This document shows positions 13,257 to 38,944 of a stretch of DNA of 64,000 nt, in pieces. Under the pieces are notes generated by a model. It did no database searches and was not told the DNA's origin. It saw only the letters and a program-made list of their open reading frames with translations. Where the stretch lies: assembly GCF_001704415.2 (NCBI RefSeq), contig NC_030820.1, forward strand, positions 42,204,036 to 42,268,035. Direction: 5' to 3'. The position numbers were made by a program, and so were the translations under genes. The stretch is from Capra hircus. Its lineage: Eukaryota; Chordata; Mammalia; Artiodactyla; Bovidae. Position 1 is the first letter of the stretch; the number at the start of each line of letters is the position of its first letter.

Positions 13257-13520
13257 CAGCGGATCACTGACGACCCTCCTCCAGAGAGGTACACACGCTC
13301 AGGTTCCGGGACAGGGCTTCCACCCGCAGGAAGGCAAAAATGTGAGCGGGCTGCGGGTGCGGCTCGGGGCAGGGCCCCAAGGAGCCCGCAGGGAGAGCTA
13401 GGAACGATGTCCGGACCAATGTCCTCCACTTTCTGGTCCGGAGCTCCAGGCTGCGCGCAGCGCCGCCGCAAACCGTCCTCCGCTTGGGGCCGCGCTTCCC
13501 CGGGCCGTGGGCACAACAGG
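13257..13520 (-). pseudogene. FBH1: FBH1 pseudogene, F-box exon
   Basis: One frame gives PRPGEARPQAED and DIGPDIVPSSPCGLLGALP. The sequence equivalent to the start of the F-box (around human LPSEVL) is lost. Another frame then gives HIFAFLRVEALSRNLSV, and a third gives VSDPL just before the donor. At least two shifts are therefore needed. The upstream boundary is uncertain because the N-terminal region of FBH1 is poorly conserved. Confidence 0.88.
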
Positions 13521-14034
13521 CGTCCCCGAGAAGAGCAAGCCCCTGAGTAGTCCGCAGACAGTCTTCACCAGCTCCGCCTCCGCCGCAGCCGGCCGGAGAA
13601 GAGCCCGCCGGCGACACTGATAGAACGCATCCCCGGAAAATCATAGCGCGCATTCGAAGGGGTCGACTCCAGCGGCCAATCGGAATGCGCACCCTCACTC
13701 TCCCCCCACCCCGCTAGCGGGCCTCTTCTAGTCAGAGCTTCCGCTAGCGCGGAAGAGGCGAGCAGAAACTTTCCCAGAGTTCCTCGAGGCTCTGGGACCG
13801 GCGGAGGGGCCGCGGCCGGCGGGGGTGGGCGGGGTCGAGGTTGTGGGCGGAGTTGCCTGCAGGGGGCGGGATCGTGGGCGGGGACGCGCGGGTCCCACCC
13901 CGTCCAGGAGGGGCCGGAGTCGCGTGTGACCCGGGCCTTCGGCGGCAGTCCAGAGGGTTTGCCCCAAAATGAAGCCAGCGCGGGCGGCGGCGTCCGCGGC
14001 GGCTTGCGGGGCGCGTGGTCAGCCAGAGACCTGA

Positions 14035-27090
<13,056 letters not shown>

Positions 27091-27371
27091 ATCCATGGGA
27101 ATGTGTGTGTGCTGCTTCAGTTGCCAGCAGGTGCAGTGAAACAGGCCAGGAGCCGGTGGTTTCTGCATGCCCCCTCAGGTGGAGGACCCCCTCCGGTGGA
27201 GGACCGCCCCCATCCCGGGATGAGGCGGCTGGCTTCCTGGCTTGATGACAGCCCATTGCACAGTCGGACGCTTTCCAGTCTCTGATTCACTTTTTCTACC
27301 TTCGGTGGAGTTGATGATGATGATGAAGTCAGCATCTGGAATCCTTAGGGAAGCTTGAAAATACGGGGTGG

Positions 27372-27495
27372 GGACTTCCCTGGTGGTTCAGTGGTTAAGA
27401 CTGCACTTCCGCTGCAGGGGCCAAGGTTCAGTCCCTGGTCGGGGAACTAAGATCCCCACATGCCTCGAGGTACAGCCGAAAAATAAAATAGTATT
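27372..27495 (+). repeat. Bov-tA-type SINE
   Basis: Reads gggacttccctggtggttca with ggttcagtccctggtcgggg, and has an A-rich tail with AATAAAATA. Confidence 0.8.
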
Positions 27496-28380
27496 TTAAA
27501 AAAGAAAATAGTATGCAGGCTGTTATGTGTGAGATGTTTTATAATAAATCACATGTGGAAAGGCCATGATAACATTTAGAATGTAGCAACTTGCCATTGC
27601 CTTGAGCCACAAAACATGACTGGCCTGTTTACTTTCTCCTTTCACAGGCTTTTCATTGGTCATTACAGTGGTTTAGCTTTTGGTTTCAAAGCCGGGAAGG
27701 AAATGCAAGGATCTATTTACATAGACGTTTACAAGCAGTTAATGGAAACGCTTCTGTATTCTAAACTCTGCTTCTTTTTTTTTTTTTAAACTCTGCTTCT
27801 TAATGTTAAACATTAAAACATTTAATGTGCATTAAAGCATTTAATTAAACATTTAAAGTTTAATTAAAACATTGAACTAATGTTTTCATCCTGAGGTTAT
27901 TATTTTTTTAATAACAATTCTGTATTGGCTCACTTTGGATAATAAATACATCTAAAAACACATCGAAGATATTTTCAAACCTTTTTCATAACCTCATTTG
28001 AAGGATGGTATCTGTTCTTGAAGCCACTGGTCGAGTGTCCTGTCCCACCTGCCCACAGAAAGTGATTTGTGACTCTCCAATAAACGAGACACTTGACATC
28101 ATAACTTTAAGAAATTCTGTAGCAACTTAAAGAGAGGATGAGTCCTCCAGCATTTGGATTCTTTTCTTTTTTTTTTAATGCAAAGAATAATTATCAATCC
28201 CAGCCAATCTGTTAAAGAAAAATGTATGTGTTAATCACAAGCAACTCAGTCCCCTTGTTCGGAGTAATCTGGTGGGAACTTAACAGACATGGCAAGAATG
28301 TCGAATTCTTCACTATTCCCAGACAGTGCTGGCAAGTGTTTATCTCTAGCAGCCAGATAAATGCTCTGGTAGAAACACGA

Positions 28381-28590
28381 TGGGCTTCCCAGGTGGCTCA
28401 GTGGTAAAGAACCTGCCTTCAATGCAGGAGACATGGCTTTGATCCCTGGATGCGGAAGATCCCATGGAGAAGGAAATGGCAACCCACTCCAGCATTCCTG
28501 CCTGGTAAATCCACGGACAGAGGAACCTGGCGGGATACGCCATGGGGTCACACAGAGTCCGACATGACTGAGCGACTAACACAATAACAA
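28381..28590 (+). repeat. Bov-A-type SINE
   Basis: Full-length, from gggcttcccaggtggctcag to gactgagcgactaacacaat. Confidence 0.85.
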
Positions 28591-30753
28591 CAGAAACACA
28601 ACTGTGACCTCTGAGTCACACACTCTCCACCTGCACCTCCTCGAGCTGCTGGCGCCTTTCCTGTTGCTCCGGAGGTGTCTCTGTGTCACTTGTTCTGGGT
28701 CTGAGGGTGGCCTATGAGGAGGACCCCTACTTGCAGGTATGACAGGAAGACCCGCCAGGTGCTGCCCATCTCCCCTCGGTGCACACGTGATGCAGCTTTT
28801 CCTCTGCAGTGACTGCCCGCAGGTGCCTTCCCGTCCGAGCTGTGGACCTGATGTACACACTCACTGGGACGCTCGTCTGTGGGGTTGCACTTGGTTCCCC
28901 AGGGCGCGGCTCTCCACCTGAGAGGCTCTTGCAGCTGGACCCGGCCTGTCAGACTTGCTGCCAAAACCACTGGGGAGCCAGAGAGGATAGTAATGACGAT
29001 ACCATTCACTGGCAAAGACAGTGGTGATGATCCAATTACACCTGTTCCTGCAATAGTGACGCACTGAGAATGCGAATACAGGTGTAGTAATCATTAGCGT
29101 TATTCCTTCACTTCCCAATTTTCTCACTTCCTTTGGGTCTTCACTGAATGGGGCCCTTCCCTGGCCACATGATCTAAACATCCTTTCCTTCCTTCAACGT
29201 TATATCTTCTTCCTTAGTTTACGCTTTCTCCGTAGCACTGACCACTAAGGAATACACCACACAACTTGAGTTGTTTCTTTTGTCCGCTCTCTGTCTCCCC
29301 AGCTAGAAGGTAAGCTCCTTGGCTGGGGTTTCTGTGTCTCTTGCTCACGCACTGTATCTACAGGGCTCAGAACAGCCCTGGCACATGTGATCTTGATATG
29401 GTCAGTGAGTGGGGGATGACTCCCGTGGCCTTGAGCACTGGCTGCGTCCAGGATGCTGTACTCAGCACTCTTCCTAGCCAATCTTGTCCTTCCCTGGCTC
29501 TTCACAGTGCAGCCCTTCTGACCATCCTCGGTCTCAAGCATCCTGTCTCATCCCGACCTGCCCTTGGTCCCCGGCAGATCGGGCCCTGCCGGTCCCTGCC
29601 ACCAGCTTCCAGCTGCTGCTCTAGTTCACAGGGACCTAACTGCCAATTCAGGTGATGTCCTTCGGCCCTCCTGTTTCTGATGCTTTCAGTTCAATGAGCA
29701 ACCACTCCCACCTTCCGGAAGCCGGTTTCCTGTCACCTCCAACAACCTGCTTCTAGGCCTTGCTCTCTCTCTTTCCTTTCCTGTCTCCATAAGGCCCTGA
29801 CCGGTACAAACTTCTGTCCCTGCTCCATCCTGCACAGCCACGTCTCACCCACTCTCATCCCACTGCCCCTGACCAATGAATCCCTCCAGCCCTGACCTGC
29901 TGCTGCTGGCTGTGCATTTTTGCATGGACGTCCTAAGTTGGCCCCACATCCAGCTCACTTAAAACCTAGCCTACCCCTAAAATCAGAAATTTTGAAAACC
30001 GTTAAATCAACCATACCCCAGTATAACATAAAAAGTAAACAAAAAAGACCTGTGCTCCCCCAAGCTCCCTACATTCATTCCAGAGCCTGCACACCACCCC
30101 TTCCCCGGTCTCCCTGGGACCTTCCTTGGACAGGAGGCGCAGCGATCCGGTCGGCTCCACCCCACAGTGACTCCCTGGTCCCGGCTTCAGCTTTGCTTCC
30201 TAACCGACGCTGCCACAGTCCCTCAGTCGCACCCATGGAGCTCTGCCATGACCCAGCGCACTGATCACTGATGCTGTCTTCCTGTGTCCCCTTCCAGAAA
30301 GTGGTTGCCACCTGCCCCGGGGTTTTCAGTGCCCCGCACATGACCAGCACCCAGAGGCTGCAGGCAGTCCTTCTGAGAGCACAGCTGACCCCGTGAAATT
30401 TCAGGGCGGAGACTGGGGAGAAATACAATTTTGTCATTTGAAAATAGCTGGGACTCCACACATTTTACATATATATGTGTAAAGTATATATATATATGTA
30501 TGTATATATACAAGATAGTATTTACAAAAAAAAAAAAATTTAAGGGATTGCAACAGGGGAAAGAAAGTGCAAAACTCAACACCCAGAAAATGAGAGCACT
30601 GTGCCTGTGGCAGTTTATCCAGTTTGCCATTCCTGGAGCCACCAGCAGGTGGCGGGCCAGGGCAATATAGCCTTTATTCTCCCAGGATTTTTTTTTAAGG
30701 CATAATCACGGAAAACCAGCCAATCTGATCACAAGGACCACAGGCTTGTCTAA

Positions 30754-33700
30754 CTCAATGAAACTAAGCCATGCCTTGTGGGGCAACCCGAGACGGGAGG
30801 GTCATGGTGGAGAAGTCTGACAAAATGTGGTCCACTGGAGAAGGGAATGGCAAACCACTTCAGTATTCTTGCCTTGAGAACCCCATGAACAGTATGAAAA
30901 GGCAAAATGATAGGATACTGAAAGGGGAACACCTCAGATCGGTAGGTGCCCAATATGCTACTGGAGATCAGTGGAGAAATAACTCCAGAAAGAATGAAGG
31001 GACAGAGCCAAAGCAAAAACAATACCCAGTTGTGGATGTGACTGGTGATAGAAGCAAGGTCTGATGCTGTAAAGAGCAATATTGCATAGGAACCTGGAAC
31101 GTCAGGTCCATGAATCAAGGCAAATTGGAAGTGGTCAAACGAGATGGCAAGAGTGAACGTCGACATTCTAGGAATCAGCAAATTAAAATGGACTGGAATG
31201 GGTGAATTTAACTCAGAAGACCATTATATCTACTACTGTGGGCAGGAATCCCTTAGAAGAAATGGAGTAGCCATCATGGTCAACAAAAGAGTCCGAAATG
31301 CAGTATTTAGATATAATCTGAAAAACGACAGAATTATATCTGTTCGTTTCCAAGGCAAACCCAAGGCAAACCATTCAATATCACGGTAATCCAAGTCTAT
31401 GCCCCAACCAGTAACAGTGAAGAAGCTGAAGTTCAATGGTTCTGTGAAGACTTACAAGACCTTTTAGAACTAACATGCAAAAATAGACGTCCTTTTCATT
31501 ATAGGGGACTGGAATGCAAAAGTAGGAAGTCAAGAAACACCTGGAGTAACAGGCAGATTTGGCCTTGGAGTATGGAATGAAGCAGGACAAAGGCTAAGAG
31601 TTTCGCCAAGAGAATACACTGGTCGTAACAAATACTCTCTTCCAACAACACAAGAGAAGACTCTACCCATGGACATCACCAGATGGTCACCGAAATCAGA
31701 TTGATTATATTCTTTGCAGCCAAAGATGGAGAAGCTCTATACAGTCAGCAAAAACAAGACCAGGAGCTGACTGTGGCTCAGATCATGAACTCCTTATTGC
31801 CAAATTCAGACTTAAAATGAAGAAAGTAGGGAAAACCACTAGACCATTCAGGTATGACCTAAATCAAATCCCTTATGACTATACAGTGGAAGTGACAAAT
31901 AGATTTAAGGGCCTAGATCTGATAGATAGAGTGCCTGATGAACTATGGACTGAGGTTCGTTACATTGTATAGGAGACAAGGGTCAGGACCATCTCCATGG
32001 AAAAGAAATGCAAAAAAGTGAAATGGCTGTCTGGGGAGGCCTTACAAATAGGTGTGAAAAGAAGAGAAGTGAAAAGCAAAGGAGAACAGGAAAGATATAA
32101 GCATCTGAATGCAGAGTTCCAAAGGATAGCAAGGAGAGATAAGAAAGCCTTCCTCAGCGATCAATGCAAAGAAACAGAGGAAAACAACAGAATGGGAAAG
32201 ACTAGAGATCTCTTCAAGAAAACTAGAGATACCAAGGGAACATTTCATGCAATGGTGGGCTCGATAAAGGACAGAAATGGTATGGACCTAACAGAAGCAG
32301 AAGATATTAGGAAGAGGTGGCAAGAATACACAGAAGAACTGTACAAAAAAGAGCTTCACCACCCAGGTAATCAGGATGGTGTGATCACTCACCTAGAGCC
32401 AGACATCCTGGAATGTGAGGTCAAGTGGGCCTTAGAAAGCATCACTACAAAGAAAGCTAGTGGAGGTGATAGAATTCCAGTTGAGCTCTTTCAAATCCTG
32501 AAAGATGATGCTGTGAAAGTGCTGCACTCAATATGCCAGCAAATTTGGAAAACTCAGCAGTGGCCACAGGACTGGAAAAGGTCAGTTTTCATTCCAATCC
32601 CAAAGAAAGGCAATGCCAAAGAATGCTCAAACTACCGCACAATTGCACTCATCTCACATGCTAGTAAAGTAATGCTCAAAATTCTCCAAGCCAGGCTTCA
32701 GCAGTACGTGAACCGTGAACTTCCAAATGTTCAAGCTGGTTTTAGAAAAGGCAGAGGAACCAGAGATCAAATTGCCAACATCTGCTGGATCATGGAAAAA
32801 GCAAGAGTTCCAGAAAAACATCTATTTCTGCTTTATTGACTATGCCAAAGCCTTTGACTGTGTGGATCACAATAAACTGTGGAAAATTCTGAAAGATATG
32901 GGAATACCAGACCACCTAACCTGCCTCTTGAGAAACCTGTATGCAGGTCAGGAAGCAACAATTAGAACTGGACATGGAACAACAGACTGGTTCCAAATAG
33001 GAAAAGGAGTACATCAAGGCTGTATATTGTCACCCTGCTTATTTAACTTATATGCAGAGTACATCATGAGAAACGCTGGACTGGAAGAAGCACAAGCTGG
33101 AATCAAGATTGCTGGGAGAAATATCAATCACCTCAAATATGCAGATGACACCACCCTTATGGCAGAAAGTGAAGAGGAGCTAAAAAGCCTCTTGATGAAA
33201 GTGAAAGAGGAGAGTGAAAAAGTTGGCTTAAAGCTCAACATTCAGAAAACGAAGATCATGGCATCTGGTCCCATCACTTCATGGGAAATAGATGGGGAAA
33301 CAGTATCATACTTTATTTTTGGGGCTCCAAAATCACTGCAGATGGTGACTGCAGCCATGAAAATAAAAGACGCTTATTCCTTGGAAGGAAAATTATGACC
33401 AGCCTAGAAAAAAAGCAGAGATATTACTTTGCCCACAAAGGTCCGTCTAGTCAAGGCTATGGCTTTTCCAGTGGTCATGTATGGAAGTGAGAGTTGTAGT
33501 GTGAAGAAATTGATCGCCGAAGAATTGATGCTTTTGAACTGTGATGCTGTAAAAGCATTACTCCCTTGGACTGCAAGGAGATCCAACCAGTCCATTCTGA
33601 AGGAGATCAGTCCTGGGTGTTCTTTGGAAGGACTGATGCTGAAGCTGAAACTCCAATACTTTGGCCACCTCATGCGAAGAGTTGACTCATTGGAAAAGAC

Positions 33701-33893
33701 TGTGATGCTGGGAGGGATTGGGGGCAGGAGGAGAAGGGGACGACAGAGGATGAGATGGCTGGATGGCATCACTGACTCGATGGACATGAGTTTGAGTGAA
33801 CTCCGGGAGTCGGTGATGGACAGGGAGGCCTGGCGTGCTGTGATTCGTGGGTTCGCAAGGGACACAACTGGGTGACTGAACTGAACTGACTGA
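30754..33893 (+). mobile_element. Near full-length BovB (RTE) LINE, inactive
   Basis: About 3.14 kb, close to the usual BovB length of about 3.2 kb. The 5' region leads into an endonuclease-like stretch (GTWNVRSMNQGK near 31090, then VDILGISKLKWTG) broken by frameshifts. The reverse transcriptase has NYRTIALISHASKVMLKIL and QAGFRKGRGTRDQ in one frame (31997-32839) and FIDYAKAFDCVDH, QGCILSPCLFNLYAEY and the catalytic YADDTTLMAESEEEL in another (32715-33398), so a frameshift lies near 32800. The 3' end has the usual gatggacagggaggcctgg segment. It cannot encode an intact protein. A SINE follows at once. BovB is known to have reached ruminants by horizontal transfer. Confidence 0.93.
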
Positions 33894-33911
33894 ACTGAGT
33901 TAAGAGACTTG

Positions 33912-34192
33912 CAGAAGGCAATGGCATCCCACTCCAGTACTCTTGCCTGGAAAATCCATGGACAGAGGAGCTTGGTAGCCTGCAGTCCATGGGGTCACTA
34001 AGAGTCGGACACGAATGAGCGAATTCACTTTCACTTCTCACTTTCATGCATTGGAGAAGGAAATGGCAACCCACAGCAGTGTTCCTGCCTGGAGAATCCC
34101 AGCGATGGGGGAGCCTGCTGGGCTGCCGTCTCTGAGGTCGCACAGAGTCAGACACGACTGAAACGACTTAGCAGCAGTAGCAGCAGCAGCAG
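33912..34192 (+). repeat. Bov-A2-type SINE
   Basis: Two-monomer copy directly after the BovB, ending in a (CAG)n tail at about 34170-34192. Confidence 0.85.
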
Positions 34193-34544
34193 TTAAGAGG
34201 CTAACTGAAAGCCTTGAGTGAACAGATACAGCCTGAATGCAGCGGAATATGTCTGTTTGGATTAGTCTCTGATAACTTCAGAGCAGCTCTCAGAATTCTA
34301 GAGGGTTCTCCCATCCCAGCTTGTAGAATGCATGGGCTTTATTTTTCCCCATTTCATTGAAAAATCCATCATCAACCAAGATTCAGATGAACATGAAACA
34401 TGTAAAGCAAAGTCCAGCTTGCTGGTTACCTTGTCCCTTAATCCACAGCTCTGGGTCTCTCTCACATGCTCCCCGTTCTCCCAGCCGAGAAGAACTAAGC
34501 TAGCTCAGTTTAATCATTTAACATTAGACTGAAACAAAAATCAC

Positions 34545-34875
34545 CAGTGAGAAAAGTCTGCAAGCTGACATAGAGAGCAGACTTGTGGACACAGCAGGTG
34601 AAGAAGAGGGTAGGGCAAATGGAGAGAGCAGCATTAAGACATACACGTTAGCATGTGTGAAATAGATAGCCAGTGAGAATTTGCCATATAGCACAGGGGG
34701 CTCAAATCCAGTACTCTGATAACCTAGTGGGTAGGATAGGGAGGGAGGTAGGAGGGAGGTTCAGGAGAGAGGGGACATATGTATTCCTACAGCTGATTCA
34801 TGTTAATGTGTGGCAGAAACCAACACAGCACTGTAAAGCAATTATCCTCTGATTAAAATATAAGTTAAAAAAAAA
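34545..34875 (+). repeat. L1 3' UTR and tail
   Basis: Contains catatagcacagggggctca and the tail region ctgattcatgttaatgtg, and ends in a poly(A) run at about 34868-34878. Confidence 0.7.
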
Positions 34876-36187
34876 AAAGTCTGCAGGTCAAGAAAAACAT
34901 GTCCTCCAAAAGCAAAGAAAGAACCATGTGCTCCGCGAGTGTGGATCTCATATGCTCTCAAAGCCCTCCCCCTTCCTGACCTTATACACGTGCCCGTGGG
35001 GAAGGCAGATCAATAAAATGTTCACACACATCACTGTTCCTTCTCAGAGCTTCCGTCCACTCTATTTACACCTCCCTTGTTGCCTCCATTAGTTAGGATA
35101 TCAATTCTCCTCCCATAGTTAAGACTCAAAATAACAGTGACATACACACAAATGTATTTCTGCCCTAAGTAAGAGCCTGGGTAAAGCCAACCCAGGGTGA
35201 GTTAGGACAGCTGGGGACAGGCAGACCCCCAGTGTCCGTGTTCCGGGCCCTAAGCTCCTCAGCCCATGAAGGGAGTCATGTCCCCTTTGAGGAAGGTAGG
35301 TGTATCAATCCCATTCGAGTCCCGTGGGCCGCAGCTTAGCCGGAGTCTAACGGACGCTGTGGGTCAGGGATTGTCTGGCATCCCTGCTGCTGGTTGGCGG
35401 CTCAGGTTTTTGCAAGGGCCTCCCCCAGAGGCCTCTCCCTATGGGCCTGTGTGAGTGTCTTCATGGGGTGGGGGCTGAGGTCCCAGAGGTGAGCATCCAG
35501 AGAGGGGAGAGTCCACACTGCCTTTCCCCACCTGCCATCGGTCAGGGTCGGCTGGGGAAGTCTTGCCCAGCTTCAGGGGCAAGGCAGACAGCCTCTACCT
35601 CAGGGGAAGGGATTTGGGAAGGGTGGACAAGTTCCAGACCAGGTGGGACAGCAGGTGGGCCTGGAACTGCTGTGAGAGCCCCTGTCCACACTGCCTCCCG
35701 CACGTCTATCTGGCCTGAATGCCCATAATGGCCTCTGATTGCGCCTGTTTCCTCCACTTTTATGCTTCCCTTCACATAGCTCTCACGAGCAGCCCCCAAA
35801 GCTGATAACACATCTGATGGTTTCTCCCACTTGCAGACTGATCATCTCCACTTGCGGTGGAGCATACATGGTCCCACACTGCCTGTGGGCCCCTGCCTCC
35901 CACCCACCACGTAGAAAACCTCTCTGGGTCCCACTTCCCTGCCTTCAGTTCCCCAAACTGACCAGACTTTCTTACACTTCAGTGTCTTCTGGAAATTTCT
36001 CTTGACTTGTCCTGTGGGTTCCTCCTGTTCATACTGGCCCCTGACAGCCTCAGAGCAGCCCTCTGCCACATTCTGTCCCATCCCTTCACACCACTGCTTG
36101 TAACTGCCTGAGAACACGAGGCCTTTCTGCAAAATGAAAACCCGCAGGATCAGGGTCCACGCCTGTTTTGCACTTGGCATAGGTGCG

Positions 36188-36320
36188 TGCATGTGTGCTA
36201 GGTCACTTCAGTCGTGTCTGACTCTTTGCAACCCCATGGACTGTAGCCCGCCAGGCTCCTCTGTCCATGGGATTCTCCAGGCCAGAACGCTGGAGTGGGT
36301 TGCCATTTCCTCCTCCAGGT
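36188..36320 (-). repeat. SINE, 3' monomer
   Basis: Reversed monomer, cacttcagtcgtgtctgact to ccatttcctcctcc. Confidence 0.8.
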
Positions 36321-37524
36321 GGCATAGGTGGGCCCCAGTAAATCTCTGTGGAATGAGTGAAGGGTCAGTGAGGGGCAGCGAACAGGGGACCAGCCTGTGC
36401 CCTCAGGAAGCTGACATCTGTAACAGGAGCAGGGCTTGTTCTGTGACTACGTCAGGGCTCTGTCTGGTGGGGCCACGCGAGGAGACAGCTTCTCGGGAGA
36501 CACGGCATCTGGGCTGGGCCTGGAAGGGCAGAAATCATGTTGATTTTTGGAGACGGTAGGCAAGGGTTTCCTGAGCAGAGTCAACAGCAAGGATGTGATA
36601 CAATGAGGTCAGGGATGCCAGAGAAGATGCAGTTACAGTTGAATTTCAGATAAACCACGAATGTTTTTTTATTGTAAATACATCCCAAATATTTCACAGG
36701 ATGTAATTCCACTGAAAAGCATTTGTGGCTTATCAGAAGTTTAGATTTAACTGGGTGTCCCAGATTTTGCTAGGTCTGATGACCCTAAATGAGACCTCAG
36801 TTCACAGAGAATACTTGCCTTTCCCGGTGGGTTTCTGCTGAACAGCGGTGCCTTTGTTTCCCATCTCACAAGCCAGGGACAGAGACCGGTCACATGAAGA
36901 GTCACGTGGCTCCTCTGGGCATTGCTGCCCTGGCGATGCTGTCTTCAGGTGCCCCCAAGCTCACCACTACTGAGTCAGGGCAAGTGCGTAAGATAAAAGG
37001 AAGGAAGCGGACTTTGGCGGCACAGAACTCTGTTTAAAACACAACCCTGCACCTCCCCGTCCAGGAGAATTCAGACCAAGTGACTCAATGTTCTCATCTG
37101 TACAAAGGCCATAATGCCCACCTGCCAGAAGGGTCTGAGTATAACACCTGGTACATTGAAGGCACTAAGGGCTGGCTCTCTGACATCCTTATTTGCTTTG
37201 TAACCTGTCATTAAAAGCATCGCCACTGCTTGTCATGTAGTGTCGGTTTCCCCCATTGCAACAGAGAACAGTATTATCAAAATGTCTTGGATTTTTAAGT
37301 GTAAGAGTCCATCCAGTCCAGTCAAGGCTGAGCAAAGTTCAACAACTTGTCTGCTCTTCAGCCAAGCATCTGAAAACCCACCTGGCCCCCTGCCCTCTGA
37401 AGTCTCGGGCATGACGCTCCCTGCATGTCCAGTCAGCCAGACGCGAGCTCTTGAAGGCATCAGAGTGTATCACTGCTTCTTTCCAGTAATCGAGAGATTT
37501 TCTCTCTTTTAAATATCAGTGACA

Positions 37525-37668
37525 AGGACTTCCCTGCTGGTCCAGTGGCTGAGACACCGCATCCCAAGGCAAGGCGCCCAGATTCGATCCCTGGTCAGGG
37601 AACTAGATCCTGTATTCCGCAACTAAGACCTGGTGCAGCCAAGATAAATAAATTAAAAGTTTAATAAA
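37525..37668 (+). repeat. Bov-tA-type SINE
   Basis: Reads aggacttccctgctggtcca with B-box gattcgatccctggtc, and ends in an AATAAATTAAA tail. Confidence 0.8.
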
Positions 37669-37827
37669 TAAATATCAGTGAGAATTGTGCCAAGGCAGGA
37701 ACTTCAGTTTCCCCTCTAGCTTCCTGAATGTAATCCAGGGAAAGAAAAACCTGAGAAATTTTCTGACCTCTTCTCACTGGCCTCAGCAAGGAGCTTGACT
37801 TCCTGGTGTGGTGAGTTTCCTGCACAG

Positions 37828-37852
37828 ACACACACACACACACACACACACA
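37828..37852. repeat. (CA)n microsatellite
   Basis: About 12 uninterrupted CA units. Confidence 0.95.
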
Positions 37853-38341
37853 GGTCTTACTCTTTTTCTTTTTCAGCACATAGAACATAACAAGTAAACA
37901 CTTTTACTATCCAAGCATCATTCTAGACCGAAAGTGAGTTGCTAACAAGACAGTTAAGCAGCCCGACCACACTTCCCCTGCTTTGCCTTTTGGTTTTTAC
38001 CTCAGTGTCATTTCTCCAAATCGAAGGAGCTCACAGGAGGGGAAGCTGCAGAGCCTGAGGGCGTGTACCTGGCACTCTTCCACCACTCGAATCACTGAGG
38101 TTAATTGATCTTCGCCATATTTTTTCCAAAAGTCAAGGTAGCGTAGAGGCAGGGGCAGAGAAGCAGCGGCTTGTGACAGCACTTCTCAGACGTCCCAGCT
38201 TCACAACCCACTGCAACAGCCTGGGCTGGTTCACCCACTAGCCAGAGTCCAAAGATGGGACAGGGGTCCCCAGAGCTCAGGGATAAACAATAATCTTCCC
38301 TCTTCTCTTAATCCAAAGATCGGGTGGTGCTCTCTGTAGGC

Positions 38342-38436
38342 AAGCTGTTGCTCAGTCGCTCAGTCCTGTCTGACTCTTTGTGATCCCATGGACTGCAGCA
38401 CGCCAGGCTTCCCTGTCCTTCACCATCTCCTGGATC
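38342..38436 (-). repeat. BovB extreme 3' end
   Basis: Reversed gttgctcagtcgctcagtcc to ccatctcctgg, about 95 bases. Confidence 0.75.
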
Positions 38437-38944
38437 TGTAGACAAGTAACATCCTTAGCCCATGAGGAAGTGTGAGGGGCAGGGACAGGAAGGGACAGAA
38501 AAAGAAAAGAGAAAAAAAGATCAACCCACAAAACACCTGGAATCAGTTCTTTACAAGTGGTTTTCAAATCAGTAACAAGACTCAGTTCTCTAGGTATTTT
38601 CACCAGAGCCAATCTCAAGACAGATGGTCCCCTGGCTGACTGGAGAGTAAATAGGTCCAAGGCTACGTTGTAAGTGAAATACTCAGTTCTACAGGAAGAC
38701 TCGAAAAGTACCTCTGAGTGAAGTAAGAGGAGGTTATACTGAGGCTGTGATTTAGAGTGTGTTTAGTGCCAAGATTTGAGAGGGTGGTCCCCAAGAAAGA
38801 AGCCATCACTGCCTCCAGGAGGGAAGAGGAGGTTCCTGGAGGCAGGGGCTCCTTTGGGTCGACCTACATGTGAGATGAGAAACAAACCCCCAGGCTCAGA
38901 ATTGCAGGATTCCTGGACCAGCAAAGACTCACAGTGAAGAGGAA

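Larger units (their letters stand above)
6336..13520 (-). pseudogene. FBH1: Truncated unprocessed FBH1 pseudogene (F-box DNA helicase 1)
   Basis: FBH1 is a UvrD-family helicase with an F-box that joins SCF ubiquitin ligases and limits RAD51 recombination. Four exons are recognisable in order on the minus strand: F-box exon 13257 to about 13520, the FIPWKK exon 9288-9417, the Walker A exon 7203-7369, and an exon at 6336-6557 with KLNLFK and EGKGGFIRA. Splice sites and introns are retained, so this is not a retrocopy. Exons expected between 9288 and 7369 (about 150 residues) were not found, and everything after 6336, including the remaining helicase motifs, is missing. The F-box exon has a deletion and frameshift, the Walker exon a 2-nt deletion and a CAG-to-TAG stop, and the 6336-6557 exon another frameshift. 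An L1 and SINEs sit in the introns. It lies head-to-head with intact ANKRD16, the ancestral arrangement. An intact FBH1 presumably exists elsewhere in the genome. Confidence 0.9.
27091..30753. other. ANKRD16 3' UTR and downstream flank
   Basis: The 3' end is not fixed. AATAAA signals occur at about 27543-27548 and 28079-28084. Two SINEs interrupt the region. The stretch 29640-29985 is the third block copied to 5920-6255. No further gene was recognised. Confidence 0.6.
34193..37520. other. Intergenic, mostly unassigned
   Basis: Apart from the L1 3' end (34545-34875) and a SINE monomer (36188-36320), no gene or clear repeat was recognised. Open frames such as 35441-35728 show no known domains. 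Confidence 0.5.

Noticed and set aside
6336..13520. A working FBH1 gene
   Set aside because: Frameshifts in three exons, an in-frame TAG, missing middle exons and missing 3' exons.
31997..33398. Reverse transcriptase frames as a domesticated host gene
   Set aside because: They are the two frames of one frame-shifted BovB element with ordinary BovB 5' and 3' parts.
35441..35728. 95-codon plus-strand open frame
   Set aside because: No similarity recognised and no splice or promoter context.
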